Part shown: positions 59,201-64,000 of the stretch, one piece after another | Numbering within the stretch: position 1 is the first letter of the stretch | Layout: every line of letters begins with the position of its first letter | Source: Pachyseris speciosa | Lineage: Eukaryota; Cnidaria; Anthozoa; Scleractinia; Pachyseridae | DNA length: 64,000 nucleotides | NCBI GenBank assembly: GCA_016490735.1 | Contig: JAEMWC010000001.1 | Location: 3,530,001-3,594,000 of the forward strand | Direction of reading: 5' to 3' | The notes under the pieces: generated by a model | Seen by the model: only the letters and a program-made list of their open reading frames with translations | Databases searched by the model: none | Told to the model about the DNA's origin: nothing | Position numbers and translations under genes: made by a program

Positions 59201-61363
59201 TTAAGATTTGGTTCAAAAAAGGCGCAGTGCGTTTTGAACAGGTACAAAGGTTTACTTAATCGAAAAAAATATTTTGGGGTTAGGGGCACTTTAAGGAGAC
59301 TAGATAATATCAACAATGGACATCAGGCACTTTGCCTGTTCAATTAAATTTAGTTTATCAATGTGATTAAATTATATAGGAAAGTAAATCAAAGTATAGA
59401 GGCTCGTGCTTCATTATAAATGTACATTAATTTTGTAATTCAAGGGTTTTTTTATTGTAACTGACTATTTTGCCTTGAAATCAAAATTACTCCAAATATA
59501 CTTTGTTTCAGCAGAAAGACTTGTCATCAATTGCATGCTAAGTAAATTACTGTATTTTGCTTTTGATTAAAAGGCATTAAATTAAACAATGAGTGAAAAG
59601 TGAATTCCCATTCAAACAACAATTAATGTACACAAAACGTATATTGATTGATTGGTTGGTTGGTTGTGTTCTCATTCAAATATCTAACAAATTGAGAAGC
59701 TCAGGTTCAGATTTAGCAAAAAAAGAAGCATTTATCTGCTCACATTTTACCGACAGCTATGACCATTTTTCACTGATTTTCAGTTGTTGTTGTTGTTGTT
59801 GTTTTTTTTTTTTTTTTCAGAAAAAAAATACAGGAAGCATTCACTATAAGCAATAACTCTGAACACAAGTGTCCACCATAATACCCTGAAAATAACATAT
59901 TAAGCACATTAGGCAATGGGCCCTAATATGTGCCACAAGACTCAAAGAGGCCTAAGTAAGAAAGTACATCAGTGCTAATCTACTGACATTCATACCTTTC
60001 TGTTTGTAAGCCAGACTCCTAATGGCTCAACCCACACGGGAAGTGATGACTGGGTTTGTACCTTTCGAGATGGTTTCAGTATTTTGCTTGGGGATGGACT
60101 TGGAAGAGGAGTGCGAAATTGTGGTATATCCCCAAAGTAAACACTGTTGCTTCCTTCAAACTGCATAGTGTTCTCCTGTGAATAGTCCTGAAAAACATCA
60201 GTGATGTTGAGTTGAAATATGCACAGTAAATTTTTTCTCCTTGACTAGGTGAACAAGTCAGTTTATAGTACTTTTACAATAACTGTCAAAATGTTATGTC
60301 TATAATATATAGTACAAAGCCTGCCTGCTGCTCATGGTTCCACTCAAGTTTTGAACATTCTACATGTATGACATCATTTCTTACGGATTTCGTACAGACA
60401 AAAGAAGACTGCCGCTGATTTGTTAAATATACTGACACATCGGTGACACCCAGAGAGATGTTTTCAAAAATGCACCCTAATGAGATGCTCCTCATGATAG
60501 ACATCACAAAGTGTCCTTTACATCTGAATACTCAAGTGGTTTATTCTGTTAAAATTGAAACAAATGGGAATGTTGAATAACTCTGTCTTTAGGATTAGAG
60601 ATGTGAAGAATCCCATTCAGAAATAGATGTATTTTTGGTGATATTGTGCTTTTCACTTGAGTCTCAGAAAGGTAATGGGTGATTCCAGAAAATATCCATA
60701 CCCATATCATGGGCATCTTGGAATTCCAGGAGGGGAGTGGGGGTTTGTTGGACTGGAATTCTGAAGGCATTGGGGGGGGGGGGGGGGGAGGGAGTTTGAA
60801 AGGCATGAGGGGGTTCAGGGTTCAGCTCTGGATTTCCAGAGGAGAAGACAGCAAAAGCTTAGCTTGAAATCACTGATCTATTGACTGTTCAACCATGAAA
60901 TGACGACCGCAGACGTAGGATAAAGATTGATTAGGCAATGTTCCTGTAGATGAAAGTAGATCAAAAGTGGATTATGCAGTGAGCTCAGATGGAAGAGGTC
61001 TAAGTTAACTTCATGAATTAGTCATAAGGTTCATAAGATTTATACTCCACATTTCTTTCAATTTAGAATTGTTGACTGACGATCCCATGTTGGACGATCT
61101 CGTTGCATGGAAAAATTCACCCTCTCTCATTTCCAAATGGAACGCCTGACAGATTTGGATTGAATAATTTTGATTACATGTTTTTGGATTAAATGATTTG
61201 TCCCCAGAGACTTCCTCTTGGCTCAAATTTTGCAAGTTTTAGGGGGAAGTAGAAAGGTGTGGATTCTTGCTTGCCTCAGTTTACCTGTTTGTCGTGAGGT
61301 GAATATGAATGGTGTCAATTGGAGCATATGCAGATTGTAACATGGATGGTTTTTCATTGAATC
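38832..61363 (-). CDS. Large protein with F5/8 type C (discoidin-like) and EF-hand domains; 5' end not found
   Basis: Eighteen exons chain in consistent phase: 61,285-61,363; 60,316-60,490 (weak donor); 59,996-60,187; 58,760-58,828; 57,838-57,942; 55,788-55,911; 53,629-54,558; 52,521-52,747; 51,935-52,072; 50,225-50,366; 48,947-49,164; 43,494-43,760; 41,270-41,518; 41,007-41,077; 40,512-40,619; 40,296-40,390; 40,118-40,187; 38,832-39,078, about 1,165 residues. In order: a beta-rich start, basic coiled segments, a 310-codon acidic exon, one discoidin-like domain over three exons ([40 protein letters not shown]), acidic and Lys-rich linkers, an EF-hand loop [12 protein letters not shown] with all ligands, and a second EF-like helix pair. 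No signal peptide or membrane segment is seen. The chain needs one base added at 43,676-43,685 and one removed at 38,932-38,937. I do not recognise a named orthologue; a cytoskeletal or ciliary role is only a guess. Confidence 0.75.
39165..39760 (-). mobile_element. Tandem tRNA-headed repeat, second monomer split by a SINE
   Basis: A minus-strand head lies at about 39,165-39,240 (B-box GGGTTCAAATCC), followed by the same tail architecture as at 8,835-9,262 (CATCGCAGTTACGAACGC). The next head begins at about 39,390, breaks off at CAGGATTCCAAC and resumes after 39,718 (TCGAATGACCTC). Confidence 0.6.
39415..39718 (+). mobile_element. Full-length tRNA-headed SINE with ATT tail
   Basis: It starts GGGGAGCAGGGTTGGCGTAG with A-box GTGGTGAGAGCGC and B-box GGTTCGATTCCCGG, has a body with CTCTGCTCCGAGAGGTTTTC, and ends AATAAAGG followed by ATT units. 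It is inserted in a tRNA-headed repeat downstream of the F5/8C gene region, within the intron between the last two exons. Confidence 0.85.
39895..39965. repeat. Short perfect hairpin, 71 bp
   Basis: The 24-bp arms TATTCCAGGGATAAATCTGC... are inverted with a loop of about 22 bp. It is a likely fold-back remnant in an intron of the F5/8C gene. Confidence 0.7.
41640..41745 (-). mobile_element. tRNA-derived SINE head
   Basis: On the minus strand: A-box GTAGCTCATTGGTAGAGC, B-box GGGTTCGATTCC, then GGAAGAACTCGGAATTC. The anticodon arm is degenerate, so it is not a working tRNA. It lies just upstream (gene sense) of the exon 41,270-41,518. Confidence 0.65.
42517..43397. mobile_element. 881-bp fold-back element with nested hairpins
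   Basis: The outer arms match over about 250 bp: TTAACAGTAAGATTATGAGC pairs with 43,378-43,397. Each arm itself contains a hairpin built from GAGATTTCTATCGCGTGATA and its inverse. The centre (about 42,832-43,005) is a third palindrome with arms of about 70 bp starting AACAAATAGATTCCATGTTG and a loop of about 30 bp. The middle palindrome may be a separate MITE inserted in the first. It lies in an intron of the F5/8C gene. Confidence 0.8.
43824..44322. mobile_element. tRNA-headed repeat cluster: inverted partial copy plus tandem monomers
   Basis: A minus-strand partial copy (43,824-43,975) meets a plus-strand copy inside the B-box (GAACCCGTCACGGGTTC is a palindrome). A complete plus-strand monomer follows with a tRNA-like head at about 44,178-44,250: acceptor arms GGCTTCA/TGAAGTC pair over 7 bp, the A-box is TAGCTCAGTTGGTTAGAGC and the B-box is GGGTTCAAACCCC. 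One extra base in the anticodon arm makes a functional tRNA unlikely. The tail is shared with the copies at 8.8-9.3 kb. Confidence 0.75.
44330..45045. other. Upstream region of the nested acidic-protein gene
   Basis: No open frame of interest is seen. The promoter of the nested gene should lie here; I see no convincing TATA box at the expected distance (TATAAG at 45,032 is only a few bases from the start codon). Confidence 0.35.
45046..47595 (+). CDS. Secreted, highly acidic tandem-repeat protein (nested gene)
   Basis: Two exons join in phase (45,046-45,133 and 45,263-47,595; intron GTATGT...CAACAG) to 806 residues. Exon 1 encodes a clear signal peptide, [20 protein letters not shown], then [10 protein letters not shown] chose the second ATG because the one at 45,041 meets TGA at once. 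Residues about 135-450 are some 16 copies of a 19-residue repeat of the form [19 protein letters not shown]. Two copies of a unit of about 60 residues ([24 protein letters not shown]) follow, and the C-terminus is [11 protein letters not shown]. There are almost no Cys residues and the charge is extremely negative. In corals such proteins can bind calcium in the skeletal matrix; that role is inference. The gene lies inside an F5/8C-gene intron on the opposite strand; AATAAA is at about 47,826. Confidence 0.8.
45595..46545 (+). repeat. 57-bp coding tandem repeat
   Basis: About 16.5 units of 57 bp (19 codons) within the acidic-protein gene. Units differ mostly at a few codons (Thr-Phe/Thr-Leu, Glu-Gly/Glu-Asp, Gly-Ile/Ser-Ile). 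The period is a multiple of 3 and differences keep the frame, unlike the 20-bp satellite. Confidence 0.9.
47600..48221. other. 3' flank of the acidic-protein gene, nothing further seen
   Basis: Contains a poly(A) signal AATAAA at about 47,826 in ATGAAATAAAAATG. There is no other gene. Confidence 0.5.
48222..48457. mobile_element. Fold-back MITE, about 236 bp
   Basis: The outer arms share CAGCCAAATTCGTTGT and a second matched block TTTTGGGTTTTT...CAATCATCTGA in inverted orientation, with a centre of about 70 bp. Confidence 0.7.
48775..48896 (+). mobile_element. tRNA-headed SINE fragment
   Basis: Head GGGGTGGCCAAGATGTTAGG (class II tRNA-like A-box) and B-box GAGTTCAAGTAC, followed by about 50 bp. 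It lies just outside the exon 48,947-49,164 on its 3' side. Confidence 0.5.
49224..49243 (+). repeat. G-tract
   Basis: About 19 near-consecutive G. Similar tracts lie at 60,775-60,789 and 61,883-61,902. They are G-quadruplex-prone and likely places for length errors. Confidence 0.8.
49806..49928. mobile_element. Short fold-back MITE
   Basis: The arms share TTGCTCGAAGCA and GGTTAGCGCTAACC in inverted form (about 38 bp) with a centre of about 35 bp. Confidence 0.7.
51091..51153. repeat. Perfect 63-bp hairpin
   Basis: GCAACCTCGTTCCCAGGGTC pairs with its exact inverse (arms of 27-28 bp, loop of about 8 bp). It is an intron of the F5/8C gene and a likely minimal fold-back element. Confidence 0.75.
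51424..51910 (-). mobile_element. 5'-truncated CR1-like LINE 3' end
   Basis: On the minus strand the end of an RT protein is visible ([20 protein letters not shown], then RLKTFLF and a stop), followed by a 3' part with TGGACAGCGATATATGG and a TTAAG repeat tail. The tail core GTAAAGCGCCATGG is shared with the LINE at 56,050-57,470. It lies in an F5/8C-gene intron, same orientation as the gene. Confidence 0.75.
54985..55020 (+). repeat. (CACGC)n microsatellite
   Basis: Five to six pentamer units in the intron upstream of the large acidic exon. Confidence 0.8.
55363..55561. mobile_element. 199-bp fold-back MITE
   Basis: The inverted arms of about 55 bp begin ATAGACCTTTTTAGCTTGTC. The centre is non-coding. 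Intron of the F5/8C gene. Confidence 0.75.
55583..55704. mobile_element. Short TIR element
   Basis: The 16-bp perfect ends TGAACAATAGATTTGC are inverted at 55,689-55,704. It directly follows the fold-back at 55,363-55,561. Confidence 0.55.
56050..57470 (-). mobile_element. 5'-truncated CR1-like LINE reverse transcriptase
   Basis: From about 57,470 down: [20 protein letters not shown] and [15 protein letters not shown] (RT palm), a stop at 57,278, then an open frame 57,157-56,210 with [11 protein letters not shown], the catalytic FYADDTQLY and the C-terminal [13 protein letters not shown]. The 3' tail carries GTAAAGCGCCATGGAC. The endonuclease half is missing and at least one stop breaks RT, so it is inactive. 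It sits in an F5/8C-gene intron, same orientation as the gene. Confidence 0.85.
58075..58445. repeat. Element built from ACTTGCG motifs
   Basis: ACTTGCG or its inverse occurs more than ten times. A longer unit ending CCGTTTGGCCA recurs three times (58,121, 58,361 and 58,428). The motif density is highest toward both ends, as in elements with subterminal repeats. Confidence 0.65.
58875..59288. mobile_element. 414-bp fold-back element with arms of about 190 bp
   Basis: The left arm begins TGCCCATAACCCCAACATAT; the right arm is its inverse (TGCCCCTAACCCCAAAATAT) and both continue to match through AACCAAATCTT, AAAGTTACGAAATCT and CAGGTTTTACGTCACAAAC, leaving a centre of about 35 bp. Intron of the F5/8C gene. 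Confidence 0.85.
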
Positions 61364-61369
61364 CTAAAA

Positions 61370-63200
61370 CAAAATATACGTTTGTGGAGTTGGAAAGTAG
61401 AAAGCTTATATGATTAAGCACATAAGGCAGGTAGAATGTAACATGAAATCTTCAGAGCAACGAAAATTGTACGTCAAAATCTTAAAAGCGACGATGAATT
61501 GAAATATTGGCGATGACCGTTCTTTAGAACAATCAAGGATTTTTCTTGTCACCTGATGAAAGAATGAGGGAGGAATGAAATGCCTTTAATAATAATCAAA
61601 CCAAGGTATATACATGCCTGGGGCATGGTGGAAGTTCATTTATATTATAACAAAAGGCATGACCACTGAGTTTTTGCAAAAAAAGGAAATAAGAAATTTC
61701 CTACATGTATCCTCAGGCACTTTAGATAAGGACCAAAAGAAAGTACTTTGTTTGAGCAAATTAGGATTCTGAAGGGGATGTAACAAAAATAGGAAATTCC
61801 ATACAGGGAGGGTTGGGATTATCTTTCTCAAAATTCCACATGGTATGCGGGGGGTTGAGCATTTTAGAATTTCTGAAGGCAAGGGGGGGGGGGGGGGGGG
61901 GGTTAAAATGTTGATACCACCTGTGGTAGGGTAGACTCACCCAATTTGCACCTGCTTTGGTTTTCTACTCCTGTATGCTCTGTTATTAGTTAGCACCGAT
62001 TTTCTTACCAGTGAGAAGCAAAAGGAAAAACAATCAAGACTTTCTAGCAGAAATTTTCCCACACTTGCTGCCATTTCCATGTATCTGTATGCTTAAAGTT
62101 TTATTTGGGTCACTGCATGGCCTACATCTTTTGTGATTGCATGGTCAGAGTAATTACACTCTGAAAACTGCTCTGAAAGATGCATATTATGCAAATTACA
62201 AACTGTATTTTTGGTTTGAAAAGGATGCAAATTTTAATGGATAATTTTGGACTTTTCTAAAATATTGATATATCCAAAACAGATGAAAGATCTTTGTTAT
62301 TTTCCAGGCCTGTAAAGATTAAAATTACTGCATGAAAAATATATTTGCTGTGGTATTATAGGCATGGGCCAGTCACACCACAACTCAAAATCTAAGTTAC
62401 TCCTGTTGGATATACAAGTTGAACTGTCAATGCCAACAAAAAATTAAAGACGTTTACTATATGTGTTTCTATTTGGTTCAGTCATGGGGACTGAACTAAT
62501 AACACAGCAGAGCCTTCATCTCTTATACAGATATGTAATTTGACAAAAGCAACCATTGTCAATCAAATAACAAATTTTCTAGGTAATCTCCTCTTGACGT
62601 AATACACTGTAGTTAATGCTGCAATGTTGTGGTTATATGCACAAATTTCTTTCTTATAAAAAATTTTAAATATGTTAGAACAAAAGGGAAAAGATAACCT
62701 GCTGATCCCAATATTTTGAAGTTGTCATGTTAACAATGATTAAAAATAGCTACTGGAATGCCTAATTTAATAAAACTCGTCTCAAAATATGTAAACAAAA
62801 ATTTCCTTGAAAATTGCTCCATACTTTTTCCCATAATTGGTCTACAGTAAAAGTAAGAACTAACACTATATCTACGTCACCCTCAAATTTTCATTTATTT
62901 TAAACATTCTAACAATTGAGTACACAAATGAAATCCCGAACTATGACCATTCAAATGAAACTTAATTATGCGTAGTGTCTGATCATAACATCAACTTTGT
63001 TGTCTTTCTTTCTCGGTTGAGTAATCATTTATTAATGATAGTTAATTGACTAGTTACAGAGCTAAGGGGTATCGAATGTCTTTTAAAATCGATTGTACAC
63101 GCTACAGCGTCATCTTTTGTGTAAGATCCGGAGACGACACGTAAGCTCTTACTGAATTCACGTTTGTCATTTGTTCTCCAAGCTCTTTTAGTACAATGTC
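61370..63200. other. Presumed 5' region of the F5/8C gene, no exon recognised
   Basis: The first exon found (61,363) begins in mid-codon, so at least one upstream exon is missing. AT-rich sequence here shows no convincing minus-strand coding exon; a start exon with little coding sequence could hide here. Confidence 0.4.
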
Positions 63201-63315
63201 ACTTTCAGCAGGTGCACGCCCGAAACGGCTTTCTAAAAAAGTATCTGACCCTGATTATCTTTACGACCTACCTTCACATTTATTGCTTCCTGAGAATTTG
63301 AACCTAGAGGAGGAG
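63185..63315 (+). pseudogene. Possible tail of a Gypsy pol frame plus polypurine tract
   Basis: The plus-strand frame reads SAGARPKRLSKKVSDPDYLYD, the kind of basic ending seen in Gypsy pol proteins, and runs up to AGAGGAGGAG at 63,306-63,315, a polypurine tract just before the LTR. Only a short piece is present. Chance resemblance cannot be excluded. Confidence 0.4.
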
Positions 63316-63474
63316 TGTCATGATTGTTATGTAATTATGTAGTTGTCAAAGGTAGTTTACTTAATTAACCAATCAATCACACCATTTATATCAGGTTACA
63401 GTTTTGTACTTAAAGGTTTAGACACGATAGAATAAATCCATTCTTCTATCCAAACTTCTGGTCTGATCTTAACA
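63316..63474 (+). mobile_element. Short Ty3/Gypsy LTR, 159 bp
   Basis: It begins TGTCATGATTG and ends TCTTAACA (TG...CA), contains an AATAAA at 63,431, and is followed at once by TGGTGTCAGAAGTGGGATC, a tRNA-Leu/Ser-type primer-binding site at 63,475-63,493. It is the 5' LTR of the gag frame that follows. Confidence 0.75.
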
Positions 63475-63501
63475 TGGTGTCAGAAGTGGGATCTCTCTAA
63501 A

Positions 63502-64000
63502 ATGGATAAATTAGACCCTCCAGAGCCACTCTCTTTTGAATGAAACGTACGAGAAAACTGGAGAAGATGGAAACAAGAGTTTGAGTTATACCTAGCAGCC
63601 ACTGAGAGTGATGGAAAATCCGAAAAAGTTAAATCATCTATCCTACTCACTTGTATTGGAAAAAGGGCTCGTGAAATTTACAACACCTTCACCTTCCTGA
63701 CCGAGGAAGACAAGATGAAAGTCAGCCCGATCTTAAGTAAATTCACAGCGTACTGCAATCCTCGAAAGAACACAACCTTTCTACGTTATCAGTTCTTCTC
63801 CTACAACCAACAAGATGGACAGCCTTTTGATGATTTTGTTACTGAACTGAAGAAACGTGCTGAGGAATGCGCTTTTGCCAGCCTGAAAGACTCCCTGATC
63901 ACTGATAGGATTGTGTGCGGAACGACTGACAACAAACTTCGTGAGCATTACCTACGAGAAACAGATCTCAAGTTGGAGAAGGCCATTTTACTTGGTCGCG
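63502..64000 (+). pseudogene. Gypsy gag, one stop codon, cut by window end
   Basis: ATG at 63,502 opens MDKLDPPEPLSFE and meets TGA at 63,541. The same frame then stays open to the window end, with WRRWKQEFELYLAATES and FDDFVTELKKRAEECAF, typical of invertebrate Gypsy capsid regions. One substitution (for example from GGA) explains the stop. The rest of the element lies to the right. Confidence 0.8.

Overview
The window looks like nuclear DNA of an anthozoan cnidarian, most likely a stony coral. This is inferred from spliced animal genes with GT-AG introns, abundant tRNA-headed SINE-like repeats of types I associate with coral genomes, Penelope-like elements, CR1/L2-type LINEs, Ty3/Gypsy fragments, fold-back MITEs and an interstitial TTAGGG tract. 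The species cannot be told from the sequence alone.

Layout. 1-1.0 kb: 3' end of a Penelope-like element (GIY-YIG endonuclease) followed by a hammerhead-ribozyme motif whose core box is duplicated. 5.3-10.7 kb: a minus-strand NIPSNAP-family gene (five exons found, C-terminal end missing). 10.8-29.2 kb: one 18.4-kb unit bounded by 38-bp inverted repeats, each leading into about 4.8 kb of the same 20-bp minisatellite in opposite orientation; the 8.7-kb core holds a decayed Gypsy element, SINEs, MITEs and a truncated Penelope-like element with a second hammerhead-like motif. 29.4-36.7 kb: a plus-strand RWD + RING-finger gene of eight exons. The NIPSNAP and RWD-RING genes are head-to-head, and the 18.4-kb unit lies in the short interval between their start codons, so it appears to have split a shared promoter.

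38.8-61.4 kb: a large minus-strand gene (18 exons reconstructed with consistent phases, 5' end not found) coding for a protein with an N-terminal beta-rich region, a charged coiled region, one F5/8 type C (discoidin-like) domain and C-terminal EF-hand-like segments. Two homopolymer sites break its frame. Its largest intron holds a two-exon, oppositely oriented gene for a secreted, very acidic, tandem-repeat protein (45.0-47.6 kb). Introns carry several fold-back elements, tRNA-headed repeats and two CR1-like LINE 3' ends.

63.2-64.0 kb: a short LTR preceded by a polypurine tract and a possible pol tail and followed by a primer-binding site and a gag frame with one stop codon. The rest is AT-rich intergenic or intronic DNA with microsatellites and G-tracts.
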